A stretch of DNA of 64,000 nt from Saccharomycopsis fibuligera x Saccharomycopsis cf. fibuligera (GCA_001936135.1 CP012810.1:3100001-3164000), one strand, 5' to 3'; positions 1-10,781 are shown, numbered from the stretch's first letter. Notes: generated by a model from the sequence alone, not told the origin. Made by a program: numbers and translations.

Positions 1-1566
1 TAATGTTTGTTGAGTAATATTTTTCGCATAATATAATCTAAGTCTAATGACTTCTTTAATCAAATTTGATGGAAATTTTACCAACTCAAGGAGAATCTTT
101 AAGTATGAAGGTAAATTAATTTCGTCAAACATATCTTTAGACACCAAGTACGATTCCTTAGCTTTTCTAGACCATGGATTAATAACACTAAAAATCTTTT
201 TTTCCACAACTTCGCCTAAATTCTTATAGGCCAAAATATTCTCCGCAAAACAAGATGCATCTAGCTCATTAATATCACTATACTTGGTTGTCGATTCGTC
301 TTCGTACGCATCGTCAATAATTACGGTTTCCGTGGCGTCATCATAAACGGCATGTAGCGGTGGCACTCGCGTACTGGTTGTGCTATTTTGTGCTGGACTC
401 ATAGTACCGCTATGAATGCCTTGTCTGTTATTTTCAACAACACCGCCACTCAAGTCATCAGGAAATCCAGCTGCTGCAACAGCCGCTGCTTGCGATGGTG
501 CAGGCGGCGCTGTTGCTGCTTGTGCTGATGGCACCATGGTCGCAGGTTCGTCAAAGTGAGTGGGTCTTGATAATGAAGAATTCAGTGATGATGAATGGTG
601 GCGACGTTCAAATTCTTGAGGGAAATTAACTGAAGCCTGGCTCAGATGACTGCTTAGATTGTAACGGTAATAAGTGTCATTTTTGAACCATTTAATCAAT
701 ACTTCTTTTTCAAAATACAATGCACTAATGATATTTTTCCAGCTGATTAGTGCGTTCAATCTTTTTTCAAATTTTTCAGACTTGAGTATTGGTTTAGCAA
801 TGTACATCTCTTCATGTGTTATCCATAATTGTTCACATCCATCATATTTCTCCAACAAGTTATCTACTTCTTTACTCGCTTCTTCGTATAAGTATGCATC
901 TAGTTGATGCTGCTGTTGTTGCGTTAATTTAAAGAATTTCTTGTAATCTTCCTTGTCCAAAACACTTAGATCGATTTCATTACCGAAGTGGCCTTCTTCA
1001 ATAAGCATTGCGTAAAAATTGTTTTCTGCTTGTTCCTTGTTGAATCTATAATTTAAAACTTCTTCAATAACTTCGTCCATCAAACTTCTGCTATAACCCA
1101 AAATTCGTTTCTGTTCAAGAATATCACGACTATATTTTTTAGCCTTCAAAGAAAGCCATAAGTTTTCTTTATACTGATTAATGAAAAAACTAGACAAATA
1201 TGCTTCACTACCATGAGCATTCATCATGTTAATATTTTCTTCATCGGCACCGAAATTCAACTTTTTAATCATTTTGTTTTTTTCCGCAGTAACGATATCA
1301 CTCTTAATAACCACCCCCAACATTAACTGCCATTCAAATCTTTCCAAGAAATTCTCGTCGTCTAATAATTCAGGCTTAAGTTTTGGTTGAATCAAGGGAT
1401 ATATAAGATTGTCATCTATTTGGAAAGCATCATTAACGTCATTAGTAGCAATTCGGGCAATTTCACTAGCATAACCAATATTTGTATCTTCCTCCTCAGC
1501 ATCAGCGTCACCAAAAATTTTCTTAAATTCATCATTATCAGGTTGTTGCTGCTGTTGTTGTTGGCT

Positions 1567-1607
<41 letters not shown>

Positions 1608-2919
1608 GCGTTACGTCATCGAGTTCTTGATTACCAGGGGATTGTGACCGTTCAGTCGCGCTTTCTGTATACATCAAAGCATAAGATGGATCCAATCTAT
1701 TGTCTTCGAGTCCAAATTGGGTGCCAGCTGCGTTTGGGCGTACTGGCACTGGCGCGATAGGATCAATATTAAATGCGTTAGCTTGCTGGTTGTTAGTATT
1801 ATTAATATTGTTTATAGCGGCTGTTGAAGGTCCAAGGTCGGTTGAAGCTCTATTAAGTGAAAAACTATCCTTTTGTTGCATTAAAAATTCTTTCAAGGTG
1901 GTCAACTCTTCATTGCCATTATCTAGGACTTCTTCAGGAACTTCAGCCGGGAGAGTAGCGGATCTAGCTAGTCTTAAATCCGGTTCGTTAGTTTCCTTAT
2001 AATCGTCATTGAAATTATCCCAATTAGGTTGATAACTATCAGCGCCTGTCTGCTGAGCTGACTCCCCATAATATGCTTCAACATCACTATCCTGCAATGC
2101 TTGTTGTCTATCCTCATCATTATCTTCCTCCTCCTCTTCCTCTGCATCTTCGTAAAAATCGTCATCGGCACCAGCATCGGCATCAGAACCTTCAGAATCA
2201 GATTCATTGATCGCCAAACGATCATAATTTGTATTTATAGCCATTGTGGCATAATCATCGGTATAATCGTTTGTCATTTTTTTGATGTATGCTTTTTCTT
2301 GAGCCTTGTAACGATTTTTGAGCTGTTCATTAATCATACTCTGAGTTGCCGGCGATATGGAAGGATTTAGTGAAGATGGATGATGGTGGGTAGCATGATG
2401 GTGCAAATGAGCAGTGAGAGAACTTGAAGGTATCTGAATAGAAGAAAGAGGAGAAGAAGGTGTTGATGCAGTGGAACCCGAAGATATGGAGCCAGGCTTT
2501 GTAGGGAACCTGCTTTGAGAAGGTTTTCTTATTAGCGGGTCGATTTGGCGCGTTAAAGGTTTTCTTTGCACTTGAGCGCTACCTTGAAGAAGATTACTGC
2601 TTCCAGAAGTGGGAGATAAGGGCGCTATTGGAGACGCGCCGGGAAAAACATGGTGCAAGTTGCTGATATTTGATGAAGTATTAATATGATGAGAAGCTTC
2701 GAATCTTGGATTCAAGGGGCTGGATAAACTTTGGGATCTAAATAATGGAGGCTTAGGACGAGTTTCTTTGGTCTTTATTGCTCTGGTCTTGGTGATTGGT
2801 CTGTCAACTTTCTTTGATGATAAATCATTGACTGGCGATGGAGTAGCACCAGCATTGGAATTGTCACTAACCGCTGATGGGTTTGCCTTGAGAGATGGTT
2901 TATTCAGAGAGGGGCCCAT
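1..2919 (-). CDS. SSK2: Ssk2/Ssk22-type MAP kinase kinase kinase, N-terminal part (cut by window edge)
   Basis: An open frame runs from an ATG at 2919 to base 1 with no stop, giving 973 codons of a longer protein. The first ~450 residues are low complexity: Ser/Pro/Thr rich, an acidic block, and a glutamine run near 1560-1610. The conserved part starts around residue 460. It contains ERFEWQLMLGVVIKSDIV, which resembles the regulatory N-terminal region of yeast Ssk2/Ssk22, the MAPKKKs of the HOG osmostress pathway that are activated by Ssk1. The kinase domain would lie beyond the window, so catalytic residues cannot be checked. It is divergent from RSA4 and shares its 720 bp promoter. A CA/GT dinucleotide run lies just upstream of the start, near 2962-2988. 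Family call from memory of Ssk2; fairly sure. Confidence 0.8.
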
Positions 2920-3640
2920 GATTCTGCAATGAAAACATGTAACGAAAGCAGATCAATTGAGCGCGTGTGTGTGTGTGTGCGTGTGTGTAATGCGGTGGAA
3001 AATGCAGAATATGTGAGCGGTGACAACAAGAATAGGGAGTCTATTTGAAATTAATTGTTGATGGTAGATTGTGTGTGTTATTGTAAAAAAAGGATTCTGA
3101 AGAGAAGTAATTTGTTGATTATAATTACAAATGAGAAAACAGGATATGCCAAAAAGGCATTAAAAAATGCAGTAAAAGGAAGGAAAAAGAGACTGGTCCA
3201 CAGGGGAACAAAATACAATGAGCAAGAAGAAAAGGAACCAGAAACAGAATGAAAACAACAACAACAAATGAAGCAGTGTTGGTGCAAAAAGGCAGTGCAG
3301 TCAATCACCAGGGAGCTGGAGCGATGGTGATAGTCCTTTGGCTGGTCTAGTTGGTGAGTTCGGTCGAGAGTGTCTCTGGCAAAGCGTTGCAGTTGCAGTT
3401 CTTTTGCTGAGTTTTCGCACGTCGTCCGCTGCGCTTAGGAGGTTACCCGCGTGTTATGTAAGCACTATGTAATCTCATCGCTTTAAAGAAAATTTTTTTT
3501 CTTTTTTTCGTTTTTTTGTTTTTACTAGGAGAAGAGAAGAGAAGAGATACAGAACAGTATACGGTTTAATACAGAATATAATATAAAAACACAGGATAAT
3601 AAAAGTGCTGCACTTATAGCTCTAACACACACACACTACA
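2920..3640. promoter_or_regulatory. Divergent SSK2/RSA4 promoter region
   Basis: Gene-free 721 bp between two divergent starts. It holds a GT-rich dinucleotide run near 2962-2988, a purine-rich AGAAGAGAAG repeat near 3530-3546, and the PAC/RRPE motif pair listed separately. Short ORFs here have no protein-like character. Confidence 0.6.
3474..3500 (+). promoter_or_regulatory. PAC + RRPE motif pair upstream of RSA4
   Basis: CTCATCGC (PAC, reverse of GCGATGAG) at 3474-3481 is followed by GAAAATTTTTTTT (RRPE-like) at 3488-3500, about 150 bp before the RSA4 ATG. This pair is the known signature of ribosome-biogenesis promoters in yeasts, bound by Dot6/Tod6 and Stb3 in S. cerevisiae. The same pair is seen before RRP15 and ROK1 in this window. 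Confidence 0.7.
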
Positions 3641-5203
3641 ATGTCCACCATATTACCCCCACCAAGCAAGAAGCAAAAGAAAGAGCTTCAGCTGCACAAC
3701 ACCCCGCTAGCAGAGGCCCAGTCGGCCCTTAAAAATGCTCCTATGGTCACCGTCAGCTTTAAGTCCTCTGACACCGGCGAAACTTTGGGCTCCAGTATTC
3801 GTGTGCCAAGTAGCATTTCTGACAAACAACTCCAACAGCTTTTAAATCAACTCAATAACGCCTCCGAAGATCCTGTGCAGTACGATTTCGCCGTACTTAT
3901 AGACAACGATGACAAAAACATCAACAATGCCATTGACATCAAGGACAACTTGTACGACTCTGTGATTAAACCAGGCACCAAATCCACTGAAGACCATCTT
4001 ACCATTGTCTATACCCCCCAAGCTGTTTTCAAAGTAAGACCAATCACAAGATCCTCGTTTGCGGTGGCCGGTCATGGCGCGACTATTCTTACTGCCAAAT
4101 TCTCTCCAATCAGTTCTTCCAGAATGATCACTGGGTCCGGTGACTCCACTGCCAAGATATGGGACTGTGATACACAAACCCCGTTCAAGACTTTAGCCGG
4201 ACACAGTAACTGGGTTCTTACTGCTGAATACTCTCCAGATGGCAAATACATTGCTACTGGATCCATGGACAATACTGTTAGACTTTGGGATGCCAACTCC
4301 GGCGAACTTCTTGGCACTTTAGCCGGTCATTTGAAATGGATTACCAGTATCAGTTGGAAGCCATTGCATTTACTTAAGCCAAACGAGCCAATGATGCTTT
4401 GTTCCGCTTCCAAGGACAACACTTTAAAGATCTGGAACGTTGAAGCAAGAACTTGCTTGTATACCCTTAGTGGGCACAAATCTAGTGTTTCTTGTGTGAA
4501 ATGGGGTGGTTACGACACCATATATTCCGGCTCTCATGATAAAACTATAAATATTTGGAATCCAAACACTGGGACGTTGATCAAAACGCTAAAAAGTCAT
4601 GCTCACTGGATTAATCATTTATCTTTATCTACTGACTATCTTTTGCGAAAGGGACCATACAGTCACAATGAGGCAGACAATAAGAAAGTTGCCAAATTGC
4701 CACTTGCTGAACAAATCAAAATTGCCCAAACATTATTCAACAAGAATACCACCGGAAGTAAGAAAAATGAAAGAATGGTTACCGGATCAGATGATTTCAC
4801 CATGTATTTGTGGGACCCATTGAATCAAAATAAACCAATAAGCAGAATGCACGGTCATCAAAAATTAGTCAATCATGTTGCATTTTCTCCAGACGGAAGA
4901 TATATTGTCTCTGCATCATTTGATAACTCCATTAAGCTCTGGGATGGTCTTACTGGGGCTTTTGTCAGCACTTTCCGTGGACATGTTGGTCCAGTTTATC
5001 AAGTTTGTTGGAGTAGTGATAACCGTTTGCTTGTTTCTGGTTCCAAAGACACTACACTAAAGATTTGGGATGTTAGAACTAAGAAGCTTAGTGTGGACTT
5101 GCCGGGTCATCTTGATGAAGTGTATGCTGTTGATTGGAGTACCGATGGCCAGAGGGTTGTTAGTGGCGGGAAGGATAAGATGGTTCGTATATGGACGCAT
5201 TAG
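3641..5203 (+). CDS. RSA4: Ribosome assembly factor Rsa4 (Notchless), WD40 protein
   Basis: 520 residues, close to the 515 of S. cerevisiae Rsa4. The start MSTILPPPSKKQKKE matches the family N-terminus. An NLE/ubiquitin-like domain (about residues 33-115) is followed by a WD40 propeller (about 140-520) with clear GH...WD repeats, ending in KDKMVRIWTH. A lysine-rich insert near residues 345-375 separates two repeats, as in the family. In yeast, Rsa4 sits on pre-60S particles. Its ubiquitin-like domain binds the MIDAS domain of the AAA ATPase Rea1, which drives release of assembly factors in the nucleolus and nucleoplasm. The promoter PAC/RRPE pair fits co-regulation with other ribosome-assembly genes. 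Essential in yeast; no anomalies seen. Confidence 0.95.
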   Translation: MSTILPPPSKKQKKELQLHNTPLAEAQSALKNAPMVTVSFKSSDTGETLGSSIRVPSSISDKQLQQLLNQLNNASEDPVQYDFAVLIDNDDKNINNAIDIKDNLYDSVIKPGTKSTEDHLTIVYTPQAVFKVRPITRSSFAVAGHGATILTAKFSPISSSRMITGSGDSTAKIWDCDTQTPFKTLAGHSNWVLTAEYSPDGKYIATGSMDNTVRLWDANSGELLGTLAGHLKWITSISWKPLHLLKPNEPMMLCSASKDNTLKIWNVEARTCLYTLSGHKSSVSCVKWGGYDTIYSGSHDKTINIWNPNTGTLIKTLKSHAHWINHLSLSTDYLLRKGPYSHNEADNKKVAKLPLAEQIKIAQTLFNKNTTGSKKNERMVTGSDDFTMYLWDPLNQNKPISRMHGHQKLVNHVAFSPDGRYIVSASFDNSIKLWDGLTGAFVSTFRGHVGPVYQVCWSSDNRLLVSGSKDTTLKIWDVRTKKLSVDLPGHLDEVYAVDWSTDGQRVVSGGKDKMVRIWTH

Positions 5204-5547
5204 GCGCATGCTTAGTAGGATAGAATTAGTACTAGGTGGTCAAAAAATAAATAAAAAAAAAAAAAAAAAAAACGAATAAAAGAATAAAAAATAAGAATAA
5301 AAATAAAGGTAAAAAGGAAACAAGAAATTAGAAACGTAGAGGATAAGCTTTCATGTTGAGAGTTGCAGCCTGTGTTTTTATGCGGCTGTAAGTGCATGTC
5401 ATGTGATTCTATTGGTTTTTAAAATGGCAAAAAACGAATAATAGAGAACACCAATACAAGAGCGCTCTATAAGAAGCACAACTCTATAACTCTTCCAGTC
5501 ATCTAAAATCTTCAGTACAGCAAAGAGCCAAGATTCGTGGTGAAAAC

Positions 5548-5582
<35 letters not shown>

Positions 5583-5600
5583 AAAGAAAAGGAAAGAAAA
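5204..5600. other. Intergenic RSA4-LOA1 with two long A tracts
   Basis: Tandem spacer of 397 bp. A20 at 5253-5272 lies just after the RSA4 stop. A29 at 5552-5580, followed by an A/G-rich stretch, runs up to the LOA1 ATG, so the LOA1 5' leader is almost pure purine. No other feature is seen. Confidence 0.6.
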
Positions 5601-6536
5601 ATGGAAAAGTTTTCAGACTGGAGAGATCCAGGCACCGGGATTTCTCCTTTCATGCCAATAATCGACCACAATAAACCCAACATCATCGTCAAATTCACCA
5701 GAATTCTTATCAAATCACTAATCTTCGTCACCAGAATTCCATTATTTCTCCTCTTCATCACAATATATGCCATAATTCCAATCCCTATAGTCCGCCAGTT
5801 TACAATATGGTACATCTTGAATTTCTTATTTAGTTTCAATGCTCTTTCTTTGAACACCGGATCATTATATGATGTTTCTGTTGATGGAATCAAAAGATCA
5901 AACAAGAAGCTAATTAATGCCAATCTACCTCAGGCTAACGATGTTGTAATTGTCAACTATACCTCACCTTTGGATTACTTGGTATTATTTGTCTTGAATC
6001 CGAATTCAGTGGCATTGGCATTGGATCGCAATGGAAACTTAATTCGTTATTCTGTCTGGCAATTCTTTGCTGCTTCGTTATCGTTGCCAAACACTGCTAC
6101 GACTGTCAATCCCAAGCCAGTCAAATTGGAGTCATTCAAAGGCAAGACAATATTTATGTTTCCTGAAGGCAGCCCATCAAACGGTAAGAGTATCCTTCCC
6201 TACATCCGTACCAAACTTGACTTATCCCAATATACTAAACCCACTACCACCGCTAGTACTGCATTCAAGTTCAAGACTCTTACATTGAAAATCCACCCAG
6301 CTGAGCTTACTACTCCGGTTCCTGTCGGTAAATTCAGCTATTTCTTTAAGCTATTTACTAATTGGCAGATCAAGTATAGGCTAAAGATTTTGTTGCTTGA
6401 CGAGGATGAATTACAGTGGGAGAATATAAGAAATAAGAGTGCGGAGACTGGTAGGTTGAGATTGGTGGGGCATGATTTGAATTTGGATGCAAAGCTCAGA
6501 TTTGTGGAAGCTTACAAAAATAACAAGAGGAGGTGA
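5601..6536 (+). CDS. LOA1: Lysophosphatidic acid acyltransferase Loa1/Vps66-like
   Basis: 311 residues; yeast Loa1 is about 300. The start MEKFSDWRDPGTGISPF matches the family N-terminus. Hydrophobic segments at about residues 30-62 and 65-85 should anchor it in ER or lipid-droplet membrane. An acyltransferase (PlsC-like) region follows. The usual HX4D catalytic motif appears as YTSPLD inside VNYTSPLDYLV, so the histidine position is tyrosine. The downstream FPEGSPSNGK resembles the family EGTR block. In yeast, Loa1 acylates lysophosphatidic acid with oleoyl-CoA and affects triacylglycerol and lipid-droplet size. Whether the His-to-Tyr change is general in the family could not be checked. The 29-A tract ends about 20 bp before the ATG, an unusual leader. 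Confidence 0.85.
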   Translation: MEKFSDWRDPGTGISPFMPIIDHNKPNIIVKFTRILIKSLIFVTRIPLFLLFITIYAIIPIPIVRQFTIWYILNFLFSFNALSLNTGSLYDVSVDGIKRSNKKLINANLPQANDVVIVNYTSPLDYLVLFVLNPNSVALALDRNGNLIRYSVWQFFAASLSLPNTATTVNPKPVKLESFKGKTIFMFPEGSPSNGKSILPYIRTKLDLSQYTKPTTTASTAFKFKTLTLKIHPAELTTPVPVGKFSYFFKLFTNWQIKYRLKILLLDEDELQWENIRNKSAETGRLRLVGHDLNLDAKLRFVEAYKNNKRR

Positions 6537-7550
6537 ATAATCTTAATACTAATCTCATTCGCTTGCTAATTTCTATTCCTGACAGGTAGAAAGAGTGTCT
6601 ATATCTAAAGTCAGTGCAAATAGCTGCTCTGACTACGATAAACCGTCTTCTTCAACGTAATCGCAACAACTGATTTATTAATGATTAATGTACAAATAAC
6701 TCTACCGTTCTATTTGTAAGTCTGTGCTGATGTTGCTATACAGATTGGCACACACCAGAGTATATACTTGTCATTGATGGACGCTCCCAGCAACGCACTT
6801 CGCTGTTTCGCTCCCTGCGCAAATCGGAGAAAAACTGGACGAAAAAAGTAAAAAAAAAATAAAAAATAAAAAATAAAAAATAAAAAAATGAAAATCGGAA
6901 ATGAAAACAGCACACAAGAAAAAAAAAAATAAAAAAATAAAAAATAAAAAAAAAGCAGCCTAAAAGTAGTCCTGCTACAAAAACTAGCTAAGTAGCTCCT
7001 GTATACTTGTCGCTTTCTGATTTTCAAATTAAAACCCATCTCAGTCCCTATTGCTTCGTCTTCTGCTGTCTCTCTTCAGTTTCAGAACATCCAAGCTACT
7101 TCACCCTATTTTACATCACATTACAGTATACTCACCGACTTTTGTCTATACTAAGTGACACATATCTCAGGCATACTTCAATCAAGCCCATCAACTTTCT
7201 CAGCTTGCTTTAATCTGTCCACGCAATCAACCACACTTGGCCATAACACTACCTGCATCAAGCCAGCACAAATATACATTCATTGTCAATTGATACCTTC
7301 TAGCTGCCAGCAGATATCGTATTGTTTTCTTCCAAACGAAATACAAAGTACACAGCTTGTTGCAAAGATAGTCTCATTGTATCATAATATTATAACATTA
7401 GTTGATTTTTGGAACTACAACATTATCGTTTAGCTTAACTGTCATTAGTCATCTCCGTCCTTATCTTTACTGAATATTCTGCTTCAGTCATATTACTACA
7501 AATACAAATACAAATTCAAACTCAATATCATATTATTCTGAAATATCATA
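6537..7550. other. Intergenic LOA1-RHO3
   Basis: 1 kb spacer. It contains an A-rich heptamer-like low-complexity block, TAAAAAA units, at about 6848-6955. Pyrimidine-rich sequence follows towards the RHO3 start and probably forms its promoter and leader. No gene or structured element is seen. Confidence 0.5.
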
Positions 7551-8394
7551 ATGCCTTTGTGTGGAGCTGACAAGAAACCAAGTATGTATTAATTTTGAGC
7601 ATTTAAAATATTTATTGGACATAAAGGTGACGTTTTCGTTTCGTTTTCAGGAACCTCAGTTGTCTTGGTTCTTACTAGTTCATTTTATTTCCTACTCACT
7701 TGCTTACTAAACAGTGGAATATTGTCTTGTGAAGCGTCTCATTCTTCAGGGTGTGGCTTTGGTATAGTATTACCTTTGATAAAAACACATTACTAACATT
7801 CTCTTCACAGTTCAACGTAAAATAGTCATCTTGGGTGATGGTGCCTGTGGTAAAACTTCCTTACTTAATGTCTTCACCAGAGGCTACTTCCCACAAGTTT
7901 ATGAACCAACCGTCTTTGAAAATTATGTCCATGATATCTTTGTTGACAATCAAGCAGTCCAATTGTCGCTCTGGGACACTGCAGGACAAGAAGAATTTGA
8001 TCGTTTGAGATCCTTAAGTTACAGCGACACCCATACCATAATGCTTTGCTTCTCAGTGGACTCCCCAGACTCATTAGAAAACGTTGAAAGCAAATGGATG
8101 GGAGAAATCAATGAACATTGCGAAGGTGTGGCCATTGTCTTAGTTGCCTTGAAGTGCGATTTGAGAAACAATGAAGACCCTGATGATCCAGGTAATCGTA
8201 GATTAGTCTCATATGACGCAGGGATAAACATGGGGAGAAAGATTAATGCGTTGAAGTATTTGGAATGTTCCGCAAAGAAGAATAGAGGGGTTAACGAAGC
8301 CTTTACCGAAGCGGCTAGATGCGCTTTGAAAGAAAGGGCCAAAGGTGCTTCTGAAGAACCAGCTGAAGAAAAAGGTGGTTGTACAATTATGTGA
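7551..8394 (+). CDS. RHO3: Rho-family GTPase Rho3, one intron
   Basis: Spliced gene: exon 1 7551-7581, intron 7582-7810, exon 2 7811-8394, giving 204 residues. The donor is GTATGT, the branch site TACTAAC at 7791-7797 and the acceptor CACAG. Joining gives MPLCGADKKPIQRKIVILGD, matching the Rho3 N-terminus (Cys at position 4). The ORF without exon 1 would start too late, inside the P-loop. G boxes seen: GDGACGKT, effector loop YEPTVFENY, DTAGQEEF, KCDL and SAK. The C-terminus CTIM is a CAAX box for prenylation. Rho3 controls polarised exocytosis and actin cables at the plasma membrane. A second ACTAAACAG site near 7704-7713 could be an alternative acceptor. Confidence 0.93.
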
Positions 8395-9178
8395 ATTAAG
8401 CTGGTTGTTTGTCAATCAGTTCAACCGGAACTGTACTGCCATATTGAAATTAATTTCCTCTCCATTTGAGCCAAAGAAGCAAGAAACGTGACGAAAGGTT
8501 AGTGTATAACAAGTACAATTTCACCTTCAAATCAAGTTTCAATGCTTTCTATACTCTAAAGAATACACAGTACGAAAAAGCTTGAAATATTCATATTCAA
8601 TCAGAAAGATTTTCGCGTTGTTTACTACTTGCTACTTTGAAATTATTATTTTTCTTTTTATTTTTCAACTTGCTTTTTTCTGTTGCTCCCTATCATCGTT
8701 TCCAAGATCTCCTGTCCCGTTTTATCTTTTATATCTTCTGTTTTTACTTTTTTCTTTTTTTTTTATTATTCTCTTTCTTGCTTCCTAGTATTTGATTCAC
8801 ATTCAGTTTTGTTTCAAAAAAAATTATATTGTCTTTTTTGTTTCTCTCAATACCTCTTTGATTTTATCCTAACCTTTAATTTCTCCTTTTTGTTTTTTTA
8901 CATACTCTCAATTTTCTTCTAATAATTCCATAATCTTGATCATCTCTCTTTTAGCTTAATTTTTTATCCTTTTTTTAGTTATTTTCCGTTTTAGTTTTAT
9001 TCCAATAAAAAAGTTTACAATGATTACAATTTTTTTTTTCAGTGAATCTTTTCTATAGAAATGTTCAAAACTATAAAAAAAGACAAAAAAGAAATAAAAA
9101 GAAAAAAAAGAAAGAGAATAAACAAACATGAACCAATCTACAACATCAACATAAAAATAATAACCTGCTAAATAACTG
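8395..9178. other. Convergent 3' region RHO3 / Csi2-like gene
   Basis: 784 bp, T-rich on the RHO3 side and A-rich near 9071-9125. It is consistent with two transcript ends facing each other. The small ORFs here are phenylalanine-rich readings of T runs. Nothing else is seen. Confidence 0.55.
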
Positions 9179-10192
9179 CTACCCTCCTTTCAAACCACTA
9201 TTACCTTCATCAAAAAGTGTTTCCAAAAATACGCTCGGAGGCTTTTCAGCCAATTTTTTTCTATGTGACTGACTAACCTCAATCAGGCTAGCCTTTTGTG
9301 GCAGCTTTGGTATTCCTGAAATTTCCATGTTTCTCACCATCGCATCTTTCAACATATTACTATCCTTCCTCACCTCGTCCCCGTTTTCTCGCAAATTAAC
9401 ATCATTATCTTTATTATTCTCAATCATGCTTTTGTTTTTCAAACGATGAATATTCAGCAGCTCTGCCGTGGGAGAAATGTACATGTTTCTTTTCGAATTT
9501 GCAATAAAGTTTTGATACCCATTAACGTTATCCACGGATTGCTGTTGTTGTTCTTGTTGTTGCTGTTGTAGATTCAATTGTGAGCGGGTCAAATCACCCA
9601 AGATGCTATTAGTGGTATAATTATTACTGTTACGGCGCATACTGTTGGCCAAAGAAATATCAGAGTATGAGTTGTGAAAAAGGTTATAACCATTTGTCTT
9701 ATTAAGGGCAATATTGGAAAAATCTTTCTGCATATTTGCAGGAGATCCAAAGTATCTGGTCGTAGTATGTTTGCGACTCATGAATGATGTAAAGATCCAA
9801 ATTAAAATCACCGCTAGTAGCCCACAACTGATTATTATCCCAAAGGCAAGAAATAGCGTCCCAGATGAGAAACGCTCTTTGCGAACAAAAGGGTTATCTA
9901 TACCATTGGGGATGTATATTGTTGTGTATGTCGTGTTATTGTTTGTAAAGTTAGGTCCAGTAGGAGGGGTTGTGGATGGTGGGGATCGTATTAGTGCTGA
10001 TATTATCGTCGGAGATATTGTTGGCAGCTGGGCCTGTGATAATGCTGGTAGTATTGGTGAAGTGGGTATTATTGATGATGATGATGTTGTTGTTATTATT
10101 GAGGACGATAATGATGATGGTGACGAAGCCATAGGGACGTCTGTTGTGAGTAGCACTGAGGTTGTTGACTGGCCAATGAGTAAACTCGACAT
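9179..10192 (-). CDS. Single-pass membrane protein, Csi2-like
   Basis: 337 residues from the ATG at 10192. A Ser/Thr/Pro-rich, presumably extracellular part (1-110) precedes one strong membrane segment, LFLAFGIIISCGLLAVIL plus IWIFTSFM (about 113-138). A basic RKHTTTRYFG stop-transfer and a long Asn/Gln-rich cytoplasmic tail follow. This plan resembles S. cerevisiae Csi2, a vacuolar/bud-neck protein linked to chitin synthesis, but similarity was judged by eye. No signal peptide is present at this start. The frame is open further upstream, to a stop near 10240, with no ATG. A signal-peptide-like sequence sits in the overlapping +1 frame from an ATG at 10349 (see findings). The true N-terminus is therefore uncertain. 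Confidence 0.6.
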   Translation of the reverse strand: MSSLLIGQSTTSVLLTTDVPMASSPSSLSSSIITTTSSSSIIPTSPILPALSQAQLPTISPTIISALIRSPPSTTPPTGPNFTNNNTTYTTIYIPNGIDNPFVRKERFSSGTLFLAFGIIISCGLLAVILIWIFTSFMSRKHTTTRYFGSPANMQKDFSNIALNKTNGYNLFHNSYSDISLANSMRRNSNNYTTNSILGDLTRSQLNLQQQQQEQQQQSVDNVNGYQNFIANSKRNMYISPTAELLNIHRLKNKSMIENNKDNDVNLRENGDEVRKDSNMLKDAMVRNMEISGIPKLPQKASLIEVSQSHRKKLAEKPPSVFLETLFDEGNSGLKGG

Positions 10193-10655
10193 GGACCAGT
10201 ATATAATGCCGGCAGAGACATTTAAACCGCTGGGAGCAATTAGTGCTCATAAGCAGCGCTGTTGCTCGGTTGCAAATAATAGCACAGAAGAAACACAATC
10301 TCAACAAAAGCGATGAGCTCGATGAGCTTTCCGCATCGGGAAGCTGCATACTGTTACAAAAGGGGAAACGACGCTTTGCAGTCTGAGTATTATTAAAGTA
10401 TATGTATCACGTGTATTCTATAAAAGTCTATAATGTAAGAAAGTGAATTAGGTAATCGTGTAGTCATCGTAATAAGTAATAATAAAGTCATAGCAAAGAA
10501 GAGAGAGAGAGAGACTCTTTATGGCTAAAGTGCACAGTGAAGAATTGAAAAAGCAGCGAGTGAATGGAATGAGCTGGCCAGCAGACAACGGCAGCAGCGG
10601 TAGAAACAGTTTGTAAGGGTATATGTTAGTGATATATTATAGGCAAGCAAGAGAC
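10193..10655. other. Upstream region of the Csi2-like gene
   Basis: 463 bp between the Csi2-like ATG and the stop of the small secreted peptide gene. 10193-10349 may in fact be coding in another frame (signal-peptide-like stretch). The rest holds an AGAGAGAGAG run near 10500-10512. No other feature is seen. Confidence 0.45.
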
Positions 10656-10781
10656 TCACAATTCAATGTGGACTTGTCTCTTGTGTTGCATTTCCTGGTG
10701 GAAGCTTCTTGGAATTGGTCTGGCTTCGGAGACAGCAGCACAGGCAACAGCAATAACGGCAACAACAGCAGAGAAGTTCAT
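10656..10781 (-). CDS. Small secreted peptide precursor (41 aa), unknown function
   Basis: A 41-codon ORF with ATG at 10781 and TGA at 10658-10656, in context CACAAAAATG, which is a strong yeast start. The first 20 residues, MNFSAVVAVIAVACAAVSEA, form a textbook signal peptide with a likely cut after Ala20. The remainder, RPIPRSFHQEMQHKR then QVHIEL, contains one Lys-Arg pair (34-35), a potential Kex2 site. TATA-like sequences lie upstream on the same strand at 10841-10846 and 10925-10932. Length excludes most known families, and it is not a recognised pheromone. GTGAGT overlapping the stop could be a splice donor, making this exon 1 of a longer gene, but no convincing acceptor was found. Function unknown; existence as a gene is likely but unproven. 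Confidence 0.55.
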   Translation of the reverse strand: MNFSAVVAVIAVACAAVSEARPIPRSFHQEMQHKRQVHIEL

